A DNA stretch of 64,000 nucleotides from Bradyrhizobium cytisi (GTDB lineage Bacteria; Pseudomonadota; Alphaproteobacteria; Rhizobiales; Xanthobacteraceae), in the NCBI RefSeq assembly GCF_008123515.1, contig NZ_VSSR01000065.1:17856-81855 (forward strand), in the 5' to 3' direction. The translations under genes were made by a program, and so were the position numbers. The first letter of the stretch is position 1, and every line of letters begins with the position of its first letter. The notes under the pieces are model-generated. The model was given only the letters and a program-made list of their open reading frames with translations, was not told the origin of the DNA and made no database searches. Below are positions 27,325-35,357 of this stretch, one piece after another.

Positions 27325-27867
27325 TTAGTCATCCGCCAGTGCGGAAAATTCCTTCACCACGCGCTCGTAGACCGGGCGCTTGAACGGGATGATCAGCCCG
27401 GTCAGGTTCTTCATCGGCTCCCAGCGCCAGCTGACGAATTCGGCCTTGTGGCCGCCGCCGCCGGGCTTCTCGACGTTGATCTCGCTGTCCTTGCCGGTGA
27501 AGCGCACCGCAAACCATTTCTGGCGCTGACCGCGGTAGCGTCCCTTCCAGGCGCGCCCCGCCACCGTGCGCGGGATGTCGTAAATCAGCCAGTCCGGAAC
27601 CTCGCCGAGCCGCTCGATCGAGTGCACACTGGTCTCTTCATAGAGCTCGCGTTTCGCGGCATCCCAGGTGTCCTCGCCGGGATCGACGCCGCCCTGCGGC
27701 ATCTGCCAGACATGGCCGTCGTCGACCTGCTCGAGACCGCCGGCACGACGACCGATGAACACCAGGCCCTTGTTGTTGATCAGCATCACCCCGACGCAGG
27801 TTCGGTAGGGCAGATCCTCATAACGCGCCATGCCGCCAAACCCCTCGCGTACTGCCGGCAGGGCCAT
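27325..27867 (-). CDS. rppH: RNA pyrophosphohydrolase-like Nudix hydrolase (copy 2)
   Basis: 180 residues, or 168 from the internal ATG at 27831 (MARYEDLPYRTCVGVMLINN), which is the better family start. Nudix box GGVDPGEDTWDAAKREL then YEETSV, with WQMPQGG and GQRQKWFAVRFTGKDSEI as in RppH. It carries an insert near 137-145 (NVEKPGGGGHKAEF) where copy 1 has DPLTPRNGQPAEF. Probable order of transcription: deacetylase gene, this gene, then copy 1. Gaps are 28 and 6 bases. Confidence 0.87.
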   Translation of the reverse strand: MALPAVREGFGGMARYEDLPYRTCVGVMLINNKGLVFIGRRAGGLEQVDDGHVWQMPQGGVDPGEDTWDAAKRELYEETSVHSIERLGEVPDWLIYDIPRTVAGRAWKGRYRGQRQKWFAVRFTGKDSEINVEKPGGGGHKAEFVSWRWEPMKNLTGLIIPFKRPVYERVVKEFSALADD

Positions 27868-27895
27868 CGGGCCCGTGCCGTACCAATTGTTTGAT

Positions 27896-29116
27896 TTAGC
27901 TGGATTTTGATTTCAGCATCGCGGTTGTCAATGGCACCAAAAGGATACCTCGGTCGCTCAATGTCTTGATCCAGGCGCCGACCCGCTCGATCGAGACGGG
28001 CAGCGCCGAGGCGGTGCCGACGGCAACGCCGCGTTCCCGTGCGGTCGCTTCCAGCTTGTTCAGGGCGCGGTCGATCTCGGTCGGGGTCGGCACCGCGTCG
28101 AGCGCGATGTCGCCCTTGCCGAACGGCACGGCGAGGCTTCCTGCGGCCTGCGGCGCGATGCTGCGGGGCGAGGAGCCGTCGTCGAAGAAGCCAAGCCCGC
28201 GCCTGGAGGCCTCGCGGATGATCGGCTGCATCGCCGCATCGGTCGCCACGAAGCGGGCGCCCATGAAATTGGTGATGCCGGCATAGCCCTGCATCCGGCT
28301 GAGGTGCCAGTACAGCCGGTCGGTGTTCTGGTCGGCGGTCAGCGAGGTCAAGAGCGTCTGGGGCCCCGGATCGTTGTCCGGGAAGTCGTAGGGCTCCATC
28401 GGAATCTGGAGGAAGATCTCGTGGCGCTGGGCGCGGGCGCGCTCGGCGAGCTTGCCGGGGTCGGCGCCGTAGGGCGTGAAGGCCAGCGTCACGGCGCCCG
28501 GCAGCTTCATGATCGCATCGGTGGTCTTGGCGGCGCCGACGCCGAGGCCGCCGATCACGATCGCCACCACCGGCATTTTCGCGGCTTTGGCGCGGTCGGC
28601 CTCGGCTGCGTAGACATTGAACGGCTTGAGATCGCCTGAGACCGCGGGGATCATGCCGTAGCGGGATTTCTCCAGCAGTTTGGGGTCGATCCCGGCCATG
28701 ACGGCCGGCACTGCTGCGGCTGCCTCGCCCTTGTCGGCGGCGTCGCCGGCGCCGATCACCACGTTGTGGCGCGCGCCGGTGGAGCCGTCGATCATGGTGA
28801 CGGTCTTCTGCTCGCCGGAGGCAGCCTCTTTCGGCGCCTCCTTAGTCGCGTGCTTGCTCTCTTGAGCGTGCTCCTCGCCGTGGCCGGCAGCAGGCTTCTC
28901 GTCTGTGGCTTTGGGATCGCGAATCGCGAGCCGCGTCATCGGTTCGCCGCCGAGCGGGTCCTTGTTGAAGATGGCGAAGCCGGCAAAGGCGACCAGGAAC
29001 AGGCCGAGCATCATGGCCAGCGCCTGCAGGACCGTGAACGGCAGCCGCAGCCGCCGTTTTCGGCGCGGCTTGTCCTGTCCGAGCGGGGCGCTCAGATCAT
29101 CGGCCGTTTCAGTCAT
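27896..29116 (-). CDS. Divergent polysaccharide deacetylase family protein (YibQ/DUF610)
   Basis: 406 residues from ATG 29116; an alternative start at 29161 adds 15 residues. A basic N-terminus (KPRRKRRLRLPF) precedes one membrane helix (VLQALAMMLGLFLVAFAGFAIF, about 28-50). A low-complexity linker (about 60-165) follows. The C-terminal NodB-like domain (about 170-400) begins VVAIVIGGLGVGAAKTTDAI and includes TLAFTPYGADPGKLAERARAQ and FFDDGSSPRSIAPQAA. The family is inner-membrane anchored and periplasmic, and typically lies beside ctpA/envC, as here, suggesting an envelope role. Enzymatic activity of this branch is unproven. Confidence 0.85.
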   Translation of the reverse strand: MTETADDLSAPLGQDKPRRKRRLRLPFTVLQALAMMLGLFLVAFAGFAIFNKDPLGGEPMTRLAIRDPKATDEKPAAGHGEEHAQESKHATKEAPKEAASGEQKTVTMIDGSTGARHNVVIGAGDAADKGEAAAAVPAVMAGIDPKLLEKSRYGMIPAVSGDLKPFNVYAAEADRAKAAKMPVVAIVIGGLGVGAAKTTDAIMKLPGAVTLAFTPYGADPGKLAERARAQRHEIFLQIPMEPYDFPDNDPGPQTLLTSLTADQNTDRLYWHLSRMQGYAGITNFMGARFVATDAAMQPIIREASRRGLGFFDDGSSPRSIAPQAAGSLAVPFGKGDIALDAVPTPTEIDRALNKLEATARERGVAVGTASALPVSIERVGAWIKTLSDRGILLVPLTTAMLKSKSS

Positions 29117-29207
29117 GCGAGATCCCGAATCACTCCACCGACGATACCACGCCGAGGTCAAGCGGCGGCAGGCCGGGATAGGCCGGGGACGTCAGGAGTT
29201 CCACGCA

Positions 29208-29237
29208 AAAAGGGCGGCTCCTAAGAGCCGCCCTTTT
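29208..29237 (-). terminator. Terminator after ctpA
   Basis: A perfect 13-bp stem, AAAAGGGCGGCTC (29208-29220) with GAGCCGCCCTTTT (29225-29237), has a 4-base loop and A/T runs on both sides. It can act in both directions and separates the envC-ctpA transcript from the deacetylase-rppH genes. Confidence 0.88.
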
Positions 29238-29260
29238 CCGTAGATTGCTGAGCTTGCGAT

Positions 29261-30619
29261 TTAGTTCGCCGCTTTGGGCTTATCGGCTGCCGCCTTGTCG
29301 GTGGTGCCGGGCGTCGGCGCCGCGGAGGCGCTGTTCTTGATGCCGTGGAGCAGATCGTCGGCGAGCTTGAGCGCCTTGTCGTCCTTGGCATCCGGCGGGA
29401 CATAGGACTGCGAGCCGGTCTTCTCGTCGCCGTCGTTCTTGAGATGGCCGCGCAGCGAAGCCTCGCCCTTGGTGTCGGTGCGCGACTTCAGCTCGTCCGG
29501 CACCTCCTGGAGCACTTCGATGTCGGGCACGATGCCCTTGGCCTGGATCGACTTGCCCGACGGCGTGTAGTAGCGCGCGGTGGTGAGGCGCAGCGCGCCG
29601 TTGCCCGAGCCGAGCGGGATGATGGTCTGCACCGAGCCCTTGCCGAACGAGCGCGTGCCGACGATGGTCGCACGCTTGTGGTCCTGCAGCGCGCCGGCGA
29701 CGATCTCGGACGCCGAGGCCGAGCCGCCGTTGACGAGCACGATGACCGGCTTGCCCTTGGTGAGGTCGCCCGCGTGCGCGGTGCGGCGCTGGGTCTCCTC
29801 GGCGTTGCGGCCGCGGGTCGACACGATCTCGCCCTTCTCCAGGAACGAGTCGGAGACGGTGACGGCCTCCTCGAGCAGGCCGCCCGGATTGTTGCGGAGG
29901 TCGATGACGTAGCCCTTGAGCTTGTCGCCGATCTGGGTCGAGAGGTTGGCGACCTCCCTCTTCAGGCCTTCGGTGGTCTGCTCGTTGAAGGTGGTGATGC
30001 GGATATAGGCGATGTCGTCAGCCTCGACGCGCGCGCGCACCGAACGGACGCGGATGTTGTCGCGCACCAGCGTGACGTCGATCGGATTGTCCTGGCCCTT
30101 GCGGATGATCTTGAGCTTGATCTTGGTGTTGACGGGGCCGCGCATCTTCTCGACCGCCTGGTTCAGGGTCAGGCCCTGCACCGCTTCATCGTCGAGATTG
30201 GTGATGATGTCGTTGGCCATGACACCGGCGCGCGAGGCGGGCGTGTCGTCGATCGGCGAGACCACCTTGATAAGGCCGTCCTCCATGGTGACCTCGATGC
30301 CGAGGCCGCCGAACTCGCCGCGGGTCTGCACCTGCATGTCGCGGAAGCTCTTGGCGTCCATGTAGCTCGAATGCGGATCGAGGCCGGTGAGCATGCCGCT
30401 GATCGCTGATTCGATCAGCTTGGTGTCGTCGGGCTTCTCGACATAGTCGGAGCGCACGCGCTCGAAGACGTCGCCGAACAGATTGAGCTGGCGATAGGTG
30501 TCGGCGGTCGCGGCTCGCGCGCTGGAGCCCATGAACACCGCGCGCGGCTGGGTCACGAACAGCGTCAGCGCCGCACCGGTCGCAGCGCTGAGGAGGATAA
30601 CTGAAGTCTTGCGCATCAT
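29261..30619 (-). CDS. ctpA: Carboxy-terminal processing protease CtpA (S41 family)
   Basis: 452 residues. An N-terminal signal or anchor helix (about 6-25), a PDZ domain (about 95-185, with GGLGIEV and DDTPASRAGV) and an S41 protease core follow. The catalytic dyad is Ser302 (in GGSASASEI) and Lys327 (in TRSFGKGSVQ); their 25-residue spacing matches E. coli Prc. A hydrophilic tail (about 395-452) ends the protein. It is periplasmic and trims or degrades envelope proteins such as peptidoglycan hydrolases. The ATG overlaps the envC stop by four bases (ATGA), so the two are translationally coupled, a widely conserved pair. Confidence 0.95.
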   Translation of the reverse strand: MMRKTSVILLSAATGAALTLFVTQPRAVFMGSSARAATADTYRQLNLFGDVFERVRSDYVEKPDDTKLIESAISGMLTGLDPHSSYMDAKSFRDMQVQTRGEFGGLGIEVTMEDGLIKVVSPIDDTPASRAGVMANDIITNLDDEAVQGLTLNQAVEKMRGPVNTKIKLKIIRKGQDNPIDVTLVRDNIRVRSVRARVEADDIAYIRITTFNEQTTEGLKREVANLSTQIGDKLKGYVIDLRNNPGGLLEEAVTVSDSFLEKGEIVSTRGRNAEETQRRTAHAGDLTKGKPVIVLVNGGSASASEIVAGALQDHKRATIVGTRSFGKGSVQTIIPLGSGNGALRLTTARYYTPSGKSIQAKGIVPDIEVLQEVPDELKSRTDTKGEASLRGHLKNDGDEKTGSQSYVPPDAKDDKALKLADDLLHGIKNSASAAPTPGTTDKAAADKPKAAN

Positions 30620-31989
30620 CCGCGAACCTTCTCGCCTTCATTTGCGGCCCACCATGGGCCTGGATCGATTGGAGTGCCGTCTTTGCGGAACTCGACATAC
30701 AGCACAGGTTGACTCGCGTTCGTGGCGAGAATGGAGGCGACTTGAGATGTCGACCCCATGGTCGCGACCGGCTCCCCCGTGAGCACAAATTGTCCGATGT
30801 TGACCGAAATGCGCTCCATCCCGGCGATCAGGACATGATACCCGCCCCCGGCATTGAGGATCAAGAGTTGTCCATAGCTGCGGAAGGGGCCGGCATACAC
30901 CACCCAGCCGTCGCACGGCGTCGTGACCTGCGAACCGGGCTTGGTTGCCAGCGAAATGCCCTTCTGGAGCCCACCGAGCCCATCGGAACCGCCAAAGTCC
31001 CTGATCTTGTTACCGTTAACCGGCAACGGCAGGAGTCCCTTGGCTGAGGCGAACAGGATGGCCGGGCTGGTCCGGGAGCGGTCCTTGAACGCGGCCGGGC
31101 CGGGTTTGGCGTTGGCGGCCGCGTTTGCCGCTTCCTTGGCCTCGGCCTGCTTTGCGGCCTCGGCCGCCTTCTCGGCCGCCTTGGCTGCGCTTTGCAGGTC
31201 CTGCTCCATCTTGGCGATCAGCCCCTGCAGATCGCCGACCTGCTTTGACAGCGTGATGGCGCGCGAATTCTCGGCGTCGAGGTCCTTTTCGCGCGAGGAC
31301 TGCTGGCGCTGCCGTTCGTCGACCAGGGCGGCGAGCCGGGTCTGGTCGCTGCGGATCCTGTCGCGGTCGGAGGCGAGCTGGTCGCGTTCGCTAGCGATGC
31401 TCTTGCGCAAGGTCACGAGCTCGCCGAGTTCGCCTGCGATCTTCTCGGCGCGGCCGCGCAATTCCGGCACGACGGCGCCGAGCAGCATCGCGGTGCGCAG
31501 CGATTGCAGCGCATCTTCGGGCCGCACCAGCAGCGCCGGCGGGGTGCGCCGTCCGGCGCGCTGCAGGGCCGCCAGCACCTCGACGATGTCGGCGCGGCGT
31601 GAATCGAGCGAGGTGCGGGCCTGCTGCTCGCGGCCGTTCAGCGTCTTCAGCCGCGCCTCGGCCTCGTCGATCTTGGTCTCGACGGTTCGGACATTGGCGG
31701 CGGTGTCGATCAATTGCTGATTGAGCTGAGTGCGGTCCTGGCCGAGCGAGGTGATCTCGGCCTTCAGCTTGGCCTGCGCCTCCTCCGCACTCTTCTTGCT
31801 TGCGCGCGCGGCTTCCAGCTCCTGCTCGCGCTGCTTGATGGCGTCGGGCGAGATGGCCGCGGTCTGTGGCGCCGGTGCCGCCGTCTGAGCTTGCGCGAGG
31901 CTTTCTTCAGCGAAGAGGCTTTCTTCAGCGAAGAGGCTTGCGCCGGCGCAGCTCGCAATCAGCAGCAAATTGAGGATCGGCGCTCGCAT
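30616..31989 (-). CDS. envC: EnvC-like murein hydrolase activator (degenerate LytM)
   Basis: 457 residues. A signal peptide (MRAPILNLLLIASCAGASLFA) is followed by a tandem EESLFA/EESLAQ duplication, then a long coiled coil (about 50-285, rich in Ala, Glu, Lys, Arg) and a C-terminal LytM-like domain (about 325-457). The LytM zinc ligands are not conserved: QKGISL stands where active enzymes have an HxGxD motif. It should therefore activate amidases instead of cutting peptidoglycan, like E. coli EnvC. It is coupled to ctpA and lies 31 bases after rlmH. Confidence 0.92.
   Translation of the reverse strand: MRAPILNLLLIASCAGASLFAEESLFAEESLAQAQTAAPAPQTAAISPDAIKQREQELEAARASKKSAEEAQAKLKAEITSLGQDRTQLNQQLIDTAANVRTVETKIDEAEARLKTLNGREQQARTSLDSRRADIVEVLAALQRAGRRTPPALLVRPEDALQSLRTAMLLGAVVPELRGRAEKIAGELGELVTLRKSIASERDQLASDRDRIRSDQTRLAALVDERQRQQSSREKDLDAENSRAITLSKQVGDLQGLIAKMEQDLQSAAKAAEKAAEAAKQAEAKEAANAAANAKPGPAAFKDRSRTSPAILFASAKGLLPLPVNGNKIRDFGGSDGLGGLQKGISLATKPGSQVTTPCDGWVVYAGPFRSYGQLLILNAGGGYHVLIAGMERISVNIGQFVLTGEPVATMGSTSQVASILATNASQPVLYVEFRKDGTPIDPGPWWAANEGEKVRG
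31897..31938. repeat. 18-bp tandem repeat in the envC signal-peptide region
   Basis: The unit GAGGCTTTCTTCAGCGAA occurs at 31897-31914 and 31915-31932, followed by a partial third start (GAGGCT). It encodes a duplicated LFAEES in frame, immediately around the predicted signal-peptidase site of EnvC. Confidence 0.85.
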
Positions 31990-32020
31990 CTTGTCGGCAA
32001 GGTGCTCGTTGTGGCGCGAA

Positions 32021-32503
32021 TCACGCGCGATGATAGGGATGGCCGGCCAGAATGGTGGCGGCCCGATACAGCTGTTCCAGAAGCATGACGCGGACCATTT
32101 GATGCGGCCAGGTCGCAGAGCCGAACGCGATCGCGAGCTTGGCCTTACGGCGCAATTCGGGCGAAAGTCCGTCCGCCCCTCCGATCACGAAGATAGTATG
32201 ACCGGCGCCCTCGTCGCGCCAGCGCCCGAGATGCCGTGCGAATACGGTGGAATCGAGGTTTTGTCCGCGCTCGTCCAGCGCCACCAGGATCGACTTTTCG
32301 GGAATATGCGCGGCGATCGCCGCGGCCTCCTCAGTCATTCGCGTCGCGGTGTCGCGTGCGCGGCTCTCAGGAATTTCGTGGATGGTGAGCTCGCGAAATC
32401 CGAGCTTGCGGCCGGCCTCGTCGAACCGCTCGAAATAGCGGTCGGCAAGCTCCCGTTCGGGGCCCTGCTTCAGCCGGCCCACCGCAATGACAGCAACACG
32501 CAT
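32021..32503 (-). CDS. rlmH: 23S rRNA (pseudouridine-1915-N3)-methyltransferase RlmH
   Basis: 160 residues, normal length. A SPOUT methyltransferase acting on pseudouridine 1915 in helix 69 of 23S rRNA on assembled 70S ribosomes. The SAM-binding knot is IFVIGGADGLSPELRRKA and the C-terminal signature GSATWPHQMVRVMLLEQLYRA. It keeps the conserved rsfS-rlmH neighbourhood seen from E. coli to alphaproteobacteria. Confidence 0.96.
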   Translation of the reverse strand: MRVAVIAVGRLKQGPERELADRYFERFDEAGRKLGFRELTIHEIPESRARDTATRMTEEAAAIAAHIPEKSILVALDERGQNLDSTVFARHLGRWRDEGAGHTIFVIGGADGLSPELRRKAKLAIAFGSATWPHQMVRVMLLEQLYRAATILAGHPYHRA

Positions 32504-32607
32504 GAGGTTTCAGAGTCGTGTTTTCGAACCGCGCGCAATCCGCGCGCGCACGACGCTAGCATGCGCGTCAGCCGATTCGAAATCGGCCAGTCGCCTCTAA
32601 GATCGCG

Positions 32608-33045
32608 TCAGATCGCTTTCGCCGCCCCTGGGCCCTGCGTGTACAATCTCTCGAGATTGTAGAACTCACGGACCTCGGGTCTGAACACGTGCACGATCAC
32701 ATCGCCGGAATCGATCAGCACCCAGTCGCAATTGGGCAAGCCCTCGACGTGGATGTTCTTGATGCCGGTTTCCTTGAGGCTCTTTGCGACGTTCTCCGCG
32801 ATCGCGCCAACGTGCCGGTTCACGCGGCCGGTGGTGACGATCATGTAGTCGGAGTATGCCGATTTGCCGCGAAGGTCGATGGTGACCGTCTCTTCCGCCT
32901 TCATGTCGTCGAGGCGGGAGAGGATCAGGTTCAGCGTCTTGTCGGCGTCGGGTTGCGCCTTCAAGGCCGCAGCTTTTGTCGATGTTTTACGCGTCGGTTT
33001 CGTAGCCTTGGGTAAAACAGACTTCGTTGAAGCTGACTTGGACAA
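32608..33045 (-). CDS. rsfS: Ribosomal silencing factor RsfS
   Basis: About 145 residues. Binds ribosomal protein L14 and blocks joining of the subunits under starvation. The conserved core begins about residue 35 (DKTLNLILSRLDDMKAEETVTIDLRGK); the key motifs are SAYSDYMIVTTGRVNRHVGAIA, GLPNCDWVLIDSGDVIVHVF and REFYNLERLY. A Lys/Thr/Ser-rich N-terminal extension of about 30 residues precedes the core. The start is uncertain: TTG 33045 is used, CTG 33060 also fits, and no ATG is available. Confidence 0.92.
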   Translation of the reverse strand: MSKSASTKSVLPKATKPTRKTSTKAAALKAQPDADKTLNLILSRLDDMKAEETVTIDLRGKSAYSDYMIVTTGRVNRHVGAIAENVAKSLKETGIKNIHVEGLPNCDWVLIDSGDVIVHVFRPEVREFYNLERLYTQGPGAAKAI

Positions 33046-33177
33046 TACAGACGTGGCCAGGGACCATTCCTTTCACTGTATCGCGAGGACCGAATCCGCC
33101 CCTCACGGGTTACACTACATCATGTGGGGTTAAGGGTTTCAATATGCCAGAGAGCCCTCAATCCCGCACACTCTGTC

Positions 33178-33822
33178 TCACTTCGTACCTTTCCAGCTCC
33201 CGTCCGGGTTCCGTAAGCCCGTCGAGGAGAGGTTGAGCTTCAATCCGGTCAGGAAGACCCAGGCCGGCGCCGGCTGGTCCGCAAGTAATGCTGCCTTAGT
33301 CTCGGGCAGGCGATAGCGCGCGAGCGCCTGGGCCGCGGGCGAGGCAAGGGCACGAAAACTCTGCGGCGGGCGATCGATGACCGCCATCGGCACCTGATCG
33401 GCGATGCGCCGCCAGTGCTGCCAACGATGGAATTGAGCGAGGTTGTCGGCGCCCATAATCCAGACAAAGCGCAAGCCACTGAGACGGCGGCGCAAGGTGT
33501 TGATCGTGTCGATAGTATAGCGGGTGCGAATGACGGATTCGAGACAGCTGACCTCGATCCTGGAATCGTTGGCGACATCGCGCGCCGCCTGCATGCGCGC
33601 GCCGAGCTCATGCAGATTGCCGTTCTCCTTCAGCGGATTCCCCGGCGTCACCAGCCACCACACGCGGTCGAGCTGAAGGCGCTTCAGCGCGAACTGGCTG
33701 ATCGCGCGGTGGGCCTGGTGCGGCGGATTGAACGAGCCGCCGAGCAGGCCGATGCGCATGCCTTCGGTGTAGGGCGGTATGGCCTGCGCGAAGAAACGTG
33801 GCGCGACGAAATTGTTATTCAA
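33178..33822 (-). CDS. nadD: Nicotinate-nucleotide adenylyltransferase NadD
   Basis: Up to 214 residues. Makes nicotinic acid adenine dinucleotide from NaMN and ATP in NAD synthesis. The nucleotidyltransferase motif is GLLGGSFNPPHQAH, and the C-terminal ISSTxLR-like motif is LSSTGLRNPDG, unusually placed at the very end. Two starts fit: TTG 33822 and ATG 33759 (MRIGLLGG). I chose the longer form because other Rhizobiales NadD proteins carry a similar short lead (PPYTEGM) before the motif. It lies 23 bases after proA and 132 before rsfS. Confidence 0.92.
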   Translation of the reverse strand: MNNNFVAPRFFAQAIPPYTEGMRIGLLGGSFNPPHQAHRAISQFALKRLQLDRVWWLVTPGNPLKENGNLHELGARMQAARDVANDSRIEVSCLESVIRTRYTIDTINTLRRRLSGLRFVWIMGADNLAQFHRWQHWRRIADQVPMAVIDRPPQSFRALASPAAQALARYRLPETKAALLADQPAPAWVFLTGLKLNLSSTGLRNPDGSWKGTK

Positions 33823-33845
33823 TGCCCCACGCCTCGCGCCATGCC

Positions 33846-35141
33846 TTACGGCCGCGTCTGCCCTGTGCCGTGAACGCGATACTTGAAGCTGGTCAACTGC
33901 TCGGCACCAACAGGACCACGGGCATGGAAGCGGCCGGTGGCGATGCCGATCTCGGCACCGAAGCCGAACTCGCCGCCATCGGCGAACTGCGTCGAGGCGT
34001 TGTGCAGCACGATTGCGGAATCGACCTCGCTGAGGAATTTCTTCGCAGCCAAATCATTCTCGCTCACGATTGCATCGGTGTGATGCGAGCCGTGATCCTG
34101 GATGTGCGCGATTGCGCCGTCGACGCCGTCGACCACCTTGGCTGCGATGATCGCGTCGAGATATTCGGTGTCCCAATCGTCTTCGCTGGCAGGTTTTACG
34201 CGCGCGTCGGTCTTCTGCACGGCGTCGTCGCCGCGCACCTCGCAGCCGGCCTCGAGCAGCATCTCGACCAGCGGCTTCAGGCTCTTCGCAGCCGCTGCGC
34301 GATCGACCAGCAGCGTTTCGGCGGCGCCGCAGACGCCGGTGCGGCGCATCTTGGCATTGAGGACGATCGACTTCGCCATGGTGAGATCGGCGCTGCCATC
34401 GATGTAAACGTGATTGACGCCTTCAAGATGCGCGAACACCGGCACGCGCGCTTCCTGCTCGACGCGCGCGACGAGGCTCTTGCCGCCGCGCGGCACAATG
34501 ACGTCGACGGCGCCGTTGAGGCCCGACAGCATCATACCGACCGCCGCGCGGTCGCGCGTCGGCACCAGCGTGATCGCGGCTTCGGGCAGGCCCGCTTCAC
34601 GCAGGCCCTGCACCAGGCATTCATGGATGGCACGGCAGGAGCGGAAACTGTCGGAGCCGCCACGCAGGATCACGGCATTGCCGGACTTGAGGCACAGGAC
34701 GCCGGCGTCCGCGGCAACGTTCGGCCGGCTCTCGAAAATCACGCCGACGACACCGAGCGGCACGCGCACGCGCTCGATGGTCATGCCGTTCGGCCGCTGC
34801 CAGCTCTCGGTGACGATGCCGACGGGATCGGCGATACCGCGCACGACCGCGATGCCTTCGGCCATGCCTTCGACACGCGCCGGCGTCAGCGTCAGGCGGT
34901 CGATGAAGGAGGAGGTGGCGTTGCCGGACGCGCGCGCCTCGGCGACGTCCTCGGCATTGGCGGCGAGAATCGCTGCAGCATTGCTGCGGATCGCCCGCTC
35001 CATGGCCTCCAGCGCCCGGTTCTTCTGCTCCGGCGGCGCCAGCGCCAGCACGCGCGCAGCCGCGCGGGCTTTGGCTGCGAGATCGGACATCAGCGCCTGA
35101 AGATCGGCATTGCCGTCAACGGCTTTGAGGGGGGCGGCCAT
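33846..35141 (-). CDS. proA: Gamma-glutamyl phosphate reductase
   Basis: 431 residues. NADPH-dependent reduction of gamma-glutamyl phosphate to glutamate semialdehyde, the second step of proline synthesis. The catalytic Cys is in TGVCGAAETLLVD near residue 270; KSGNAVILRGGSDSFRSC is the nucleotide-binding segment. Full length. It is downstream of proB but separated by a 216-base gap with a palindromic repeat, and upstream of nadD. Confidence 0.96.
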   Translation of the reverse strand: MAAPLKAVDGNADLQALMSDLAAKARAAARVLALAPPEQKNRALEAMERAIRSNAAAILAANAEDVAEARASGNATSSFIDRLTLTPARVEGMAEGIAVVRGIADPVGIVTESWQRPNGMTIERVRVPLGVVGVIFESRPNVAADAGVLCLKSGNAVILRGGSDSFRSCRAIHECLVQGLREAGLPEAAITLVPTRDRAAVGMMLSGLNGAVDVIVPRGGKSLVARVEQEARVPVFAHLEGVNHVYIDGSADLTMAKSIVLNAKMRRTGVCGAAETLLVDRAAAAKSLKPLVEMLLEAGCEVRGDDAVQKTDARVKPASEDDWDTEYLDAIIAAKVVDGVDGAIAHIQDHGSHHTDAIVSENDLAAKKFLSEVDSAIVLHNASTQFADGGEFGFGAEIGIATGRFHARGPVGAEQLTSFKYRVHGTGQTRP

Positions 35142-35263
35142 CGGGAATTCAACCTTCTGCTAAGGCAGTGTCCTAGCACGGAAATCCCGCTTTTGCGAAG
35201 GGTCGGGCGGGTATGGCAGGGCTTCGGTCGGTGGGTTCGGGCTCGGCCACTGGCCCAGCCCGA

Positions 35264-35348
35264 CGTCATGGCCGGGCCTGACGCGGCCATCCACGTCTTT
35301 GCTGGCCCCGAAAGAACGTGGATGCCCGGGACAAGCCCGGGCATGACG
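35264..35348. repeat. Palindromic repeat between proB and proA
   Basis: Reads CGTCATGGCCGGGC...GGCCATCCACGT, a spacer, then ACGTGGATGCCCGGG...GCCCGGGCATGACG. It consists of two hairpins with inverted outer ends. It is nearly the mirror image of the copy at 37671, so the two flank the proB-Bug region in opposite orientation. Confidence 0.85.
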
Positions 35349-35357
35349 GCAAGGCCC

